Shown in pieces: positions 1 through 11,542 of a stretch of 64,000 nucleotides of DNA (within the stretch, counting starts at the first letter, position 1; every line of letters begins with the position of its first letter). The notes beneath the pieces are model-generated. The model did no database searches. It had not been told where the DNA came from and saw only the letters and a list, made by a program, of their open reading frames with translations. Source of the DNA: Glossina fuscipes (lineage: Eukaryota > Arthropoda > Insecta > Diptera > Glossinidae); NCBI RefSeq assembly GCF_014805625.2, contig NW_023998456.1, positions 109,638 through 173,637 on the forward strand, in the 5' to 3' direction. The position numbers and the translations under genes were made by a program.

Positions 1-3000
1 AAAAAATCTTATTTCTCTACTCGAGAGAATTAATTATGACGTCTTCCATTTTTTTCGGGTGACTTTCGTTATAACTTGCAGTTCATTCAACAAATTTCTT
101 TTGTGCGCTTAAAATTTATCTTCTCGCTTTAAAGCTAGCTCGCATTGCTAGCAGTTTTACTACACCGATGCTGGATAATGATAATTTGATCTCCCGAAAC
201 AGGGAGATATAGAAACGAACTTCTTGATATAAGAATAATGCCTTCAATGTTTTTTCTTAAAAATTACACACTTCTCGCATCGCACGCGAGCGTAGCGCAC
301 TTCTTACTCAAAACGTAAGTCCGAATTTTATCCATTGCTCTGACCTGAAACTCCAGCGTCTTGTTGATTAACTCACTGGAATTAATTCCTCTACTGACAT
401 TATATAGTTGTGGTCGAACTGTACATTTTTAAAAATATTTTATGCTCGTACGATTACTAATATAATATTAGCTTAGCGTAATTTTCGTGACTTATACGAA
501 CAAATATTTAGTTATAGGTATGCGTGAAACCTAGCACCAGCCATTAAGTATGGTCAGAGCGTTTGTTCGTCAGAAAATTTCGCAACAACCTTCCCTTGGG
601 TTTCATAGGTTTAATTCATTACCTAGTCTCCATTTTTATAACCACATGGGTAATCAAACCTAACTTTTCTTCGTTATATTCACGGGGTTGCCATGTATGA
701 AAAATTTGACTCTCATTTTCATTTTCAGCTGTTTTTGCTAAACAGATAGATCCGTGAAGGAATCCTAAGTCTCAGTTATGTAATCACCATCCTGATTTAA
801 CCGTAACGCACCCTGTGATAAAGCGTGAAAAGCCATTCTTTAATTTCTCCATAGCTATTCTCCATTTCAGTAGATGCCGTAATAAATCTTTAAAAGACTG
901 CGAAGTACTCAACACGTCTCATCAAGGCATTCATCATTTTCTATATGCATGGAATCTCAGGAATTCGCTCTATTGACACCTTCAAAATATTGCATATTAA
1001 TCGCCTATCCCTTAAAAAATGAACTTTAAAAACTTGTTGTAATTATGTAAGAACCTCCCATTATAAGACTTAACAATAAATAAAAATTTTGAACAATTGT
1101 TTTTAAGTTATATCGAGTCTTTCGTCGAGGCATAACCAACATGTTGCTAATTATTCGTTGCACAAATGCAAGCTGTGACGTCACGTGGAAACCAAAAAGG
1201 GAATGTTGTTGACAGCATCTACTTATTTATTAAGAACAATACTTACCTTTACAACTATAAAAAGGAGAGAATATTTACATTTACACGCTCATCATCTTTA
1301 GTTCCGATATGATAATGAGGAAATTTCCTCATATTACTAAAATCCTCTTCTACTTTCTTCCACTATAAATTCGCCGGTCGTGCTTATGGAAATTAATTCT
1401 AATGATCCTAGCCGTCCATCGAAGAGTTAACGGTATTTGAAACTTACCCAACTATGAAAATCAAACTTTTACGTAACACTTTTAATGACATTTATAATCT
1501 TGCAGATTCTCTCTACATGCATTGTGCATATTTTCCCTTATCGACTTAGGGAGAAATTCTTAACCGAATAATAGTGCTGGGGTACCCTCAGCGTCTATTC
1601 CAGGCCATCTCACCTTAATACGAAGAAATTCCAACACTCATTCGTTTTCCGATATAACTACTTTATTAACCTACGATTGATCTTAAAACGGTTTGTTTAA
1701 CTTAAACTTAAAAGGTCTATTTCGTCCTAACGTCACTCGCGTTTACCTTCCCTCAACGTCGGTTCGGACAAGACCCCAGAAAAGCCCAAACGGCAAAACA
1801 ACCAGAACGGAAATCCTCTTCTTCTTCTCTTAACGTTCGGCTGGCGTTGTCGATCTATAGCCTGACCACAATATTGTACTTCCCAGCGCTCTCCGTGTGG
1901 CGGAACAGTATTGGGCAGTACAGGCGAACACTAGCCTAACGATCCGTCCATGCGTAACGTATGTCGACACAACCCCATAAGCATCTACTCTTATACAAAC
2001 AATCGTATCAGTCTAACTTACGTGTACATATACTTATACATATGGGTTTATGGGTTTTTATGTGTGAAGGACCGAAACGAGCGGGGAGACTTTCGTTCTT
2101 ACGGAATAATAACAAAAATGATAGGTATAACGGTCGTGCCTGCCAGACCTGCGTAGTAGTAACATTCGAGGTCTATGAATCCTTTATTCCGATTTTAAAG
2201 TCTTTATGACTACGCTAGGCTAGTTTGAATCGACTCGTCGTGTATCCTAAGCTTATTGTTGATTTTCTGGAGAGCACGTAATTTTCGTTTTTTTTTTTCG
2301 ATCTCCTGCTATTACAAGCTTACACTCAATTGGTTACTTTAGTTAGTAAGTTTATTTGCGCGCACTTTACTTCATTTAGCTGTAATCACGATCTGTAGCT
2401 GACCTGAAAATAATGAAGTAAGTAGTGAAATAAATATTTATAAATTATTGTTTCCGCATGTTGTTAAATTTTTTAAAAAAATTGTTAAACATTGGAAATA
2501 GACGTTTACTCACTCTATGAGGTAAACTATAAGTTGTGCATGCACTTTAATATGGTCACTGATTGGAAACGTTGTAACCAATTTTGACCAATAAGATGAA
2601 AATAAAAACGTTACATACATAACTTCCAAAGATTTCCCCAATATTGTGTGTGTTCCGTAAATTTCGTTACGCATTGTTGAAAATAAGTTTTAAACCGTAG
2701 AAAAAGATAGTTCTCTATATACAATCACTGATAGTTAAATATGTAGAAGAGGGGGATTTCAAAGTAAAATTTCCAATAAGAAAATGATTAAACACAAGAA
2801 AAGTTTAAGTCTAACAGCACGAAATTATGATTTGCATTTTTTGCAGTAGTCTTTTACGAACCTACATTCTTACATTCTCGCCTTTGTCTATAGACGAATT
2901 TAGTCAAACGCCGTTGCAAAAACATCGTAAGCATCACAGGTTTTGAAAAATATCCCTACTGAATATTTCCTCCTTTTCGTTTGAAGTCCACCTTTACACT

Positions 3001-4090
3001 ATAATTTTTAAATCTCATTTTTTAAGTCCTTGATTCCAATAAACTCAATAATCAATCAAACCGCGAAAATGTTGTGTCTAAGCCCACTCCATAATCAAAA
3101 AAATCCCATTTATAATTCCCATGGCACACGAGTTCTTTCCTTACATTTATCTTCTTCTCCTTAAATGTTTAGCGAGTCAAGAATAGAGAGAAATTAACTA
3201 CGTAGCTGAAAATCCGTTAGCTACATTTTTGACGCCTGCTCGCCTCCCGTTTGAGGTTAGTTTTTGTATATTTTTTTATTTTATTATTGCTTTACAATTC
3301 GTTATCAAAATTCATTCAAATCAATGTCTCGTTATTTGTTACATTTTTCATTTTTTAATGTTTTGCGTGTTAAACGAGACCACCACGAGACTCCAAGAGC
3401 GTGGACAACGTTATCTATCACTTATATTTATATTAATCCGCTCTTACGTGTTTCTCTCACACATTTTTAGTCGAATAAACCCAGATTTTCACATATTAGT
3501 TATTTTCAGCTAACCAAGAATTGTTTACATTTATCTGTTTTCAGCTTAACATTTTAAGAGTTTGCAGCTTTACATCTCTGTCTTTGTATTATTACTATAT
3601 TTATTTGAAGACGATTTTTTTCATCTGTTCAGTGTTAACTGCATATATTTTTCAAATCAGTAGGCTTTGAAACTGTGTGGGAGTAGCGCGGATGAAAGCG
3701 ATTCATTGGAACACGAAAAATTCGACAAAGTTTAAAAAATAATAAATAAAATATATTTTGGTAAGTTTACCGCAAGTTTATCTATCCTTCGCAACTAACT
3801 TCGGATCATGGCCGCACTTTTTACCTCGCGGCGAAACTAAAAAAATTTTATCTGCGCAAAAAAAGTGATGCAGCCTATAGAATGCCTACATCCTATCTCA
3901 ATTGCTTAGTTGTAGTAGGAAACAAAAAACTGAAGCGCTACACGTACTCATTACAAATTTTTGAAAATATGTTTTGAATCAACGCCTGTTAAAGCTTATG
4001 ACATCTTTTTGCGTTTCACAGAGGATTTGTGTGCGTTTTGAAGTGCTCTGTTGCTATGTATATTTGACATATCAATTTTGTATTTTCAGA
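1..4090. other. intergenic, no gene recognised
   Basis: AT-rich sequence with only short open frames that lack splice context or recognisable domains. I see no RNA gene, long repeat or conserved protein motif. A 5' untranslated exon of the gene at 4093 could lie here, because a good acceptor (TATTTTCAG) ends at about 4089. Confidence 0.5.
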
Positions 4091-4092
4091 AA

Positions 4093-4541
4093 ATGACTAA
4101 TAAATCCGGACAAATATCAAAACCTGAGCTTCATTTGCAAACTCCAAAGTGCCCTCCTGGTAGGAAAACAATATCGAAATTGTAAGCTTTACATTGTCAT
4201 CATGTTTACTTATATTACTTATAAAAATATGCACGTATATATATATATATTCATTATATCATCTTATTTTTAGACGATGTGCGAAGAATTTATTCCTTAC
4301 GGTATTTCAGAAGATTCCAGCGCAAAAGTTGAACGAAGTTAAGCAACCGTTGGATAGTGGAGAAAGGAAGGAGAAGGCCAATGCCGCGAAACGTACTCGT
4401 GCACCAAGGGTACGGAAAAATGGAAAAGAAAAAAGAAAGAGGACGACCGATGTGGACCTCCGTTCGCAGAGCCTATGTCAGAAAAAACCAAGAAATGAAA
4501 AAAGCGAGCCTGAAAATGATGGCGACAAAATCGAGGGTTAA
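4093..4541 (+). CDS. small basic protein, two exons, function unknown
   Basis: Exons 4093-4181 and 4274-4541 give a 118-residue protein. The donor TT|GTAAGC and the acceptor TTTTTAG keep frame (phase 2). The N-terminus is polar (MTNKSGQISKPELH). A short hydrophobic helix-like stretch follows right after the junction (CAKNLFLTVFQKIPAQ). The C-terminal half is packed with Lys and Arg, including a KRTRAPRVRKNGKEKRKR cluster that would suit a nuclear localisation signal or nucleic-acid binding, and the tail is acidic. An AATAAA lies about 230 bp past the stop (near 4769). The ATG sits 3 nt after an acceptor-like TTTTCAG, so a non-coding first exon is likely upstream. I do not recognise the family. 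The main support is the phase-compatible splice pair and the coherent composition, so it could still be a lineage-specific gene or chance. Confidence 0.5.
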
Positions 4542-5839
4542 TAACATTGACTTATGGGAAAAGAAAATACATGTTGAAAATTGGGCCCTAGTCTTCTAAT
4601 TTATGTTCACACATCTATGTCATTTAATTGATAACTTCGTTAAAATTTTAATTTATTTTAATTTCCTCGAGCAATTAATGGAGAACCACTCATTAATTAT
4701 GATTATAATTTAATCGATGTTTCTTATTAACAAACTTATCTTATTATAGTTATTCCAATTTATTTGAAATAAATTGTGAAGCTAAATAGCAAAAAAGCCT
4801 TCCTTTTATTACTAAGCATCGGCATAGATTTGCGGAAGCTGTCGATGCACATAGGAATCATTGGAACTATAATGGGAGATCGCCCATTCCTCTCCGTTGA
4901 ATTTACTTAATTTGAATTGAAGATCGTTAGCTGCATAGAAATGTTATCAGTCAATAATAGTAATTAATGCAAACAAAGTGCCGCATAATGATGTCGTTAT
5001 ATCGTCGTCGTTGTAACGTCTACAAACAGTTGATTCGCCAACTGCTATGCTGTTTGAAAGTTCTCTTAGCAGTTTTCCAATTCATTGTCTTCGAACATTT
5101 TTGGTCGTTAAGGTCATTCTTTGTCATTGACAGCAATCCATTTAAGCCATTGGAACGAAAACCGACAACGGCTGTATGATGGAGCAGCATTACCATAAGC
5201 TTTCTAAAACTGTTTGGTGGGCTTCGTCAGCAGATTACTTCAAATCAAATAACAAAAATAATGAGTGTCGACAACGCAAATTTGAGCGCTCCTTGATTAG
5301 CGTGTATATACAATGATACTAACTGGCCAAATGTTACTTTATGTAGAGGAAGGTCAAAATCATCAAATTTTGGCTATTGTGTACATTGATACATCGCGTA
5401 ATAGATTTCGGAACCTTATATCTTATTCTTCTATTCTTATACTAGCTTGCATTGAAATTTATTTACGTGTTATACATAGATATCAATGAAAGAAGGCCGC
5501 ACGTGCGGCGGTCACGGATTGTTCCACAGTGAACATTCGATACAAAACGACCATGACTTTCTTCTTCTTCTTCTTAATTTTTTTTTACATAAAATTCTCT
5601 TTTTGATTATTTCCAATTTTTTTATTTCTTCTATACTTTATAAGCATCTAATTTAATTCCACGTTAACACTTATCGAACGCCTTTCAAACTTTATTCGCT
5701 TGCATCGTTTATTGTTCAACTTCGTATTACTTTATCATTTTCAACAATAGATGTTGCTGATCAAAATACATGCAAGCGCCTGTTAAAATAACTTATTCTG
5801 GAAAGCCATTATATGAACAACTGTAAGCAAAGTATAAAT
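4542..5839. other. intergenic
   Basis: Contains the likely 3' UTR and poly(A) signal of the preceding gene (AATAAA near 4769). The remainder is AT-rich and I recognise no gene in it. Confidence 0.5.
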
Positions 5840-6132
5840 ATTTAATAACAACGGTATATAAACGGTATACTAGTTTATGTTAGGTACATCGTGGGCTATC
5901 GATTATAGAACAGGTTCCTCTATATAGATTAAAATACCGCCAAATTTTGTAAGTTTCAAGATCATGACTATTACTACCTTAAGTTAATAATTACATTTCA
6001 AATAATAGGGTATCTAATCCTAGATTAATAATGAAATTTACTAGCTTCTACAGTTTTGATATAAATTTAAAATTTCACCTAACGAATTTATATAAGCATA
6101 AGTTTTTCAATTTAGCTAAAACTAATTTAAGT
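5840..6132 (-). pseudogene. NUMT: nuclear copy of mitochondrial 12S rRNA (partial)
   Basis: On the minus strand this reads as insect mitochondrial small-subunit rRNA. It carries the highly conserved AGGATTAGATACCC block (around 6005-6025), then TTGGCGGTATTTTA, GAGGAACCTGTTCTATAATC (5904-5930), CCCACGATG and the TTTATATACCG block (near 5850-5865), all in the order found in 12S rRNA. Nuclear-looking sequence lies on both sides and no other mitochondrial gene flanks it, so it is a transfer into the nucleus rather than mitochondrial contamination. About 290 bp (mid to 3' part of 12S) can be followed. The ends are approximate. Confidence 0.88.
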
Positions 6133-6635
6133 AGTGTAGGGCATTCTTACTTGTTTTTACCTTAATTTTTAATGCTTTGAAAATTCTGCGAAATGTTCAA
6201 TCGGAATCAGAAATCAATCTAAGGTCAACATGCGAATGCCTAAAGGTAGCAGAAAGAATATGCCGACTCTGGATACATAAGCGAATCTTTGGCTAAATTC
6301 GCTCGCCCAATGGACTTAGTGGCTTATTTCGACAAAATTCGACCCAGCACAAGAAAAGGAAAGCGTTTAGTATCTCGCGAATGTCATGTCAAGTCTACGA
6401 CCTCATTACCATCGTTGCTTATTTAACAGGATACACTGCCTCATGCAAAATTGCTCGTAATGCACTCATAATTGATTTTTAATTAATTGCGCAATAAAGT
6501 TTTCCTTTAATTTTTAATTATTGTAAACATTAAGAGAATGAGCTGCACATAAGAAAGAATTAAAGGCAAAATGTTTGTAAACGAACCGCTGGAGAAGTTT
6601 TTATTGAAATTGCCTTCAGTTTTAATGCAATCGCG
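6133..6635. other. upstream region of odorant receptor gene
   Basis: AT-rich with no gene seen. An ATG at 6571 opens a 38-codon frame that overlaps the receptor start out of frame. It may be an upstream ORF if it lies in the transcript. Confidence 0.35.
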
Positions 6636-8897
6636 ATGGACAAGTCTGGTGAATCGGTTAAAATGTTATATAGCAAGCAAATCTTAATATTCCGTTTTGT
6701 GTCTATATGGGATTTACCCGTAAATTCTGGCTTCTATAAGCGTTTAGCATTTGCGATCTACTTCTGGATCGTCGCTATATTCTTGGTAGCACTGTTCGCC
6801 CTACTGCTGATAATTCAAATCTTCTGCGATATTAATAATATAAGCGAAGTAATACGAGTAATATTTAATTTGGCCAGCTCTCTGACAGTACTGGGAAAGT
6901 TTTTAACAGTGAAGATGAAAAATCGTTCATTTCAACAATTATTCGATTTGTTACACACCAGAGAATACTTACCCAGAGATTTAAAAGAGGATAAGCTTTT
7001 CCAAAGAGCTCTGCATTTGTCAAAGACGGTTTTGAAAGTTTATGGAGGCATGTCCTTGATATCAATAAATACAACATTTTTGATACAATTTGCAAAAGAC
7101 ACCACGGAACTGCCTTTGCCTATTTATGAACCGATCGACACGAATGTGCCATTGAAGTATTTCATAATGTATTTCTATGAATATCTGGGTTTTGGCCTAT
7201 GTTGTGTGATGAATATAGCTTACGATTCTTTAGGCGCCGCTTTTTTCATTCATATCAAAGGACAAGTGGATATATTAAGTAAACGCTTGGAGGAGATTGG
7301 TCATAAATCCAGCTCTAAGCAGAATCACTCACATATTAATGAAGAATTGAAAGCTTGCGCTATCTACTATGATCGCATACTAGAGCTAACTCATATGATG
7401 GAGGATTTAATGTGTTTACCGCTCTCTATACAAATCTTGTGTTCGGTTTTGGTGTTGATAGCAAACTTTTATGTCTTTTCTATGGTATGACAAAAGTGTG
7501 TGAAGGAACAATTGAAAACATTATAGCGGGCGACGGCCCCCCATTAGATATCCTATGTCACCCCGTAACTACTCATATAACGGCTTTTCTAAATACGGAA
7601 TTATGTGAGGCCTGACCCATTATCAATAATCCCATCTTGGCCTTTAGCCCAAAACATGTCGGTGTGCGACATTTCATCAAAATATGACAAAAATTGACTA
7701 TAGGTTGAACATAAGAAAACAAGAGGAACAAACGGGCGGACAAGTTCAGAAAATGCCTTTTAATCGACAGATATAAAAAAGTGGCTTTAACTTAAGCTCT
7801 TGTTTGTGTTGCATACATCCGCCCAGATTTCGTATACCATAGCACTGCAAGTGACGTAGTGTATAATACTTGATTTAATAACGTGCGTAGTTAGTTATTG
7901 GTAACCATTTATACGGATCTGTTCAGATTTGTTTTCCGAACAAATCTAAACATATTCTTTACACGTGGACTAGAAAATTCAAATTTTAAATTCTATTAAA
8001 TATTAATATATTTAATCAAAACTTATAGCGTATACGTTTGATACGAAGAGAAGCAAGAAAGTGAATTCATTTAATTCAAATTCATGACTAGTACACGTAC
8101 ACTTTATAAGTCGCAAAAACTTTGTTGAGTTAACACATCAAAGCTTGACCTAAACAGGTAACAAGCAGTTTGTAAGCTTAAAAATGTATAACTTAGCTAA
8201 AAAGCTTATAAGGCTGTTAGAGCCGCATGTCTTCTCTTTGTTAAAACACGATTTCCGAAAGCATTTAAAAATTCAATATTTTTTGTTGTGCTAGAAAAAT
8301 CAAAACGCAAGGTATGGTAGTACGTCTTGCGGCAGCCTCCGCACGAAGAATGAAATTTCTCTTTCTTTCTGACCCAATTAACTTGCAGCTATCCTTCTGC
8401 GGAGTCTTTAAGGGGTGTGCATGGATGCCACAAGCAATTTTATGAACTATGTGGATTGCTATACCCCGATAATGGATGTATAACATTAACTGCTCTCGTT
8501 TTATTTTTCAGCTTACCACAGGTGACGAAATTTTAAATTTTATCCGCTGTTTTCTCTATCAATGCTGTATGTTTACCCAAATATTTATGTTGTGTTACTT
8601 TGCCAATGAAGTTACATTGACTAGCGAAAAACTTTCGTTAGCCATTTATAGAGCTGGCTGGGTCGACTGGAATGAGGAAAATCGGAAACTCGCCCTGCAA
8701 ATGATGGGTCGTCTCGACTTACCCATTCACATTAAAACTATAAATAGATGTTATTCTTTCAACTTGGCGGCTTTTACATCCGTAAGTATCCTAAAGGTCT
8801 TAAAGTGACTGTTATATCATGGACTTATAATTTGAAAATTTTACAGATTGTTAACTCTTCGTACAGCTATTTTGCTTTATTGAAAAACTTGAATTAA
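6636..8897 (+). CDS. odorant receptor (insect 7tm_6 family), 3 exons, complete
   Basis: Exons 6636-7484, 8512-8781 and 8847-8897, all phase 0, give 389 residues, the normal length for insect odorant receptors. Insect ORs are ligand-selective subunits that pair with Orco in a cation channel of olfactory neuron dendrites; they have an inverted seven-pass topology. Hydrophobic segments are visible at about residues 40-70, 140-160, 175-205 and 265-285 in exon 1, with more in exon 2. Exon 2 carries the family C-terminal region (CYFANEVTLTSEKLSLAIY, then AGWVDWNEENRK). The last exon encodes the hallmark tail VNSSYSYFALLKNLN. The start at 6636 gives a short polar N-terminus before the first membrane segment, as usual; an ATG at 6571 is out of frame. 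Intron 1 (7485-8511) contains a reversed dispersed repeat. The exact Drosophila orthologue was not determined. Confidence 0.9.
7505..7880 (-). repeat. dispersed repeat family A copy in OR intron 1
   Basis: Read on the minus strand it contains the family-A core (a TTTTGATGAAATG... stretch followed by ACCGACATGTTTTGGGC, plus-strand 7645-7685). Its terminal GGGGGGCCGTCGCCCGC block followed by TATAATG is at plus-strand 7518-7545. The copy is diverged and has no coding capacity. Confidence 0.65.
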
Positions 8898-8949
8898 TTA
8901 TGTAAAGAATAATATCCTAATCTCTCTTGCACTTACAAAGTTTTCTACG

Positions 8950-9445
8950 ATGCTAAAACGTTGTTGACATCTAACTAAAATTATATTACGACAATTTTAT
9001 TGTGTATGATCTAAAGAGAAGAAGAAGTTGCTCAGAATTTGCTGCCGTATACGCACGTCCTTGTCGTAGTCTATAAAATCCAAATAAATATACTTTTTCT
9101 TGACACAAATTTTATTTAACAATAAAGAGCTTAACACAGTGAACGCATTTAAGTCGTGCATCTTACACACAAATGTCAAAATATGATTTAATTATCCATA
9201 TATATTCATGTATATAGGAATATATACCTTGCATTGCATGGATGGATCAAAATTCACGACGGTATTGACGAAGTTAGGTATCGCTTCTGCATTCGCAGCT
9301 GTGTTTAGCGAAAAGTGCTGAAAAAAGGTATTTTCCACGGCAGACAATGGACATGCATTGACCCTATTTGGTGGACTTACCAAAAGTTTGGAATATTTTA
9401 TAAATACCGTTGGCCTTTGTCAATTATTAAGGCTTTTATAGGCTC
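8950..9445 (-). other. possible small minus-strand gene or gene remnant
   Basis: On the minus strand, a donor CTTTTG|GTAAGT lies near 9387 and another, TGCAAG|GTATAT, near 9233. Between them is an open stretch containing ANAEAIPNFVNTVVNFDPSM. A final open frame (8997-9179) ends IRQQILSNFFFSLDHTQ, with AATAAA overlapping its stop. The pieces look exon-like, but I could not establish a start codon or identify a protein family. The opposite strand is also partly open here. It could be a decayed gene. Confidence 0.25.
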
Positions 9446-9539
9446 GGTACGTACATACTGTAACGGTAATGCCATCATACTGCAACATTATTGCTTAATC
9501 ATATCTTACTTACCTATTAAAACCTTCTGCTAATTTTGC

Positions 9540-11542
9540 ATTCTCTTACACTTCTACATAATATAAACGTAGCTATAATCTAGTTAAGATAACCCACTTT
9601 AGTTATAATTCACATTGAATATAGTACCCTAGTTAAGATAATTTACGTTTCTGAAACTTTAGTAATACCTTACCATAAAAAATTAAATCTAATTTGCTTA
9701 AGCTAGCACTGATGTGCAAGCAAAACTATTTATCACATAAGACACTGATCACAGTTCAGTTCTGAGAGATGTGTTATACAACATGCAGCAAGTCAACACA
9801 CCAAACAAGAAAACTTTATCAACCGGAACTTTTACTGTGCTTCACTACAATACAACACACAATCAATAAAAATAAATGAAGTAAAGCTACCATTATTACA
9901 TTTGCCATAAATGCATAAATGGAGGCAAATAAAATCTTTTCTTCCTAATTTGAAATATCCAATCACAGTCGCAATATAAACGGTGGTAGTGCTATACCTG
10001 GCAATACTGTCTAGACTTCTACATCAAACTGTATGCAACATAGTGGTAATAAAATGAAAATGAACAATAACTTGAAATAAAAATCATTTTAAAGCTTAAA
10101 CCCCTGAAACCCCATGCTTGCGTTAGTTTGTGCCTAAATGTTAATTTTGGCCAAACTTTTAAAATTTTTGCGTGCGTTGTTTTTGGCAGGCAAAATAGTC
10201 ATTTATTTACAGAAAGAAAACAAAATCATATGGTTAATGTTTCAAGCGCAATATGAATTTAAAAACTTTATTCTAACATTGTAGTTGCTGTCGTCGTAAC
10301 TACGTTCATCTACGTTCGCGTAATGCATGTAATACTAAAGTGTAATATATTATTATATGGATTACCATTTTTCTAATAAATTACCTTACGATACAATACT
10401 TTACAGATTGGAGTTTGGGATCACTAAAAACTACTATTATCGGAAATTGTTAAACCTCATGTATGTGTATTCTCAAGCGAAAGAATTGTAGTATCTTTAA
10501 GAATTGGACGCGAGTGCTACCAAAAAACAGAAAAATACATCAATCGGATGTATGCCCAATATTTGTAGAGGTTGTTGCAATTCGTTTAAATTGTAATAAG
10601 TATATTATGCAAAATTTTGCTTCCTATTCTCAGTAACTTACATTATTTAAACAGAAAAAAGCTAAAAGATCTCAAAAGATCTTTTGCTTACTGCTTGCGT
10701 GCTATTAAGCACCGGAAAATTTGAAGATTTTTTTTTTTTTTTTTTTTGTTTGTTTAGAGATGGATTGGACCAGTTAAGTTAATGTTAGATCCATAATCCA
10801 AATTTGAAGATTTTCTTATTATCAATTTCTTACTAGTCAGCTGGTGACTTATTTAGCATTAAAGACTGTAAACTCACAGTAAACTATGAATGAGTGGTTT
10901 TTTGTTCATTGTATCCCATTGTTATTCCGAATGTTACTTTTTTTTAATACGACGAATCACGATGGTCTCCTATTCGTGTAAGACTGTCACGATCAGAAAG
11001 AAATGAGAACAGGGAAAGAGACAGGGAGATGACAGCGGCAGCCCAGTGGCTAATCGGTAATGTTATCTCTTTACTGTATTCGCTATAGCTAATAGCGAAG
11101 AAAAACCTACCGCCATCGAGATGTAGTTTCACTCCCTTGTTTTAGCTTCTTGTCTCTTTTCTTGGAACATTATGATGAAGATGTGAAATAGTTTTATATT
11201 CTTTAAATGTCAAGAAATTTCGAAAAAGACATTGCTGGTATAACTGGACTGCTGGATATGTATAATGTGCGCAAGAAAGGGCTCGAGAGAAAACATATTT
11301 CCAAATTATTAACCGTCTATTGTGCAATGGTAACCCTGTATTTTTGGAAATGCTGTAGGTGAGTGGACGTGCAAATACACTCCTGCGTTTAACAAGATGG
11401 CGTTTCTTAACTTTCGGCTGTCATATAGAACGTGTCGTATATATAAAAAAAAACTAATTCTACTGATTCAAACAAATTGAAATTTTACTCAAGTTTTTTA
11501 TTATTTTGATTTGGAAGTAAAAACATATGCACATATGGAAAG
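9540..11542. other. intergenic between OR and ZAD gene
   Basis: No gene recognised. Holds one poly(T)-headed short interspersed repeat near 10727-10805, annotated separately. The sequence just upstream of 11543 should contain the ZAD-gene promoter; no TATA box stands out. Confidence 0.4.
10727..10805 (-). repeat. short poly(A)-tailed (SINE-like) repeat copy
   Basis: On the plus strand a run of about 20 T is followed by GTTTGTTTAGAGATGGATTG, an ACCAGTTAAG block and then ATAATCCAAAT. The copy at 35926 has the same layout (poly-T, a short spacer, AGAGATGRA, CCARTA, then TCCAAAT). Read on the minus strand it would be a short element ending in poly(A), as in retroposed sequences. Confidence 0.4.

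Noticed and set aside
1950..2209. Two overlapping short ORFs
   Set aside because: Low-complexity Tyr/Ile/Leu-rich translations of AT-rich DNA, no splice context or domain.
4967..5179. 70-codon ORF with hydrophobic middle
   Set aside because: No conserved motif, no neighbours; composition fits chance.
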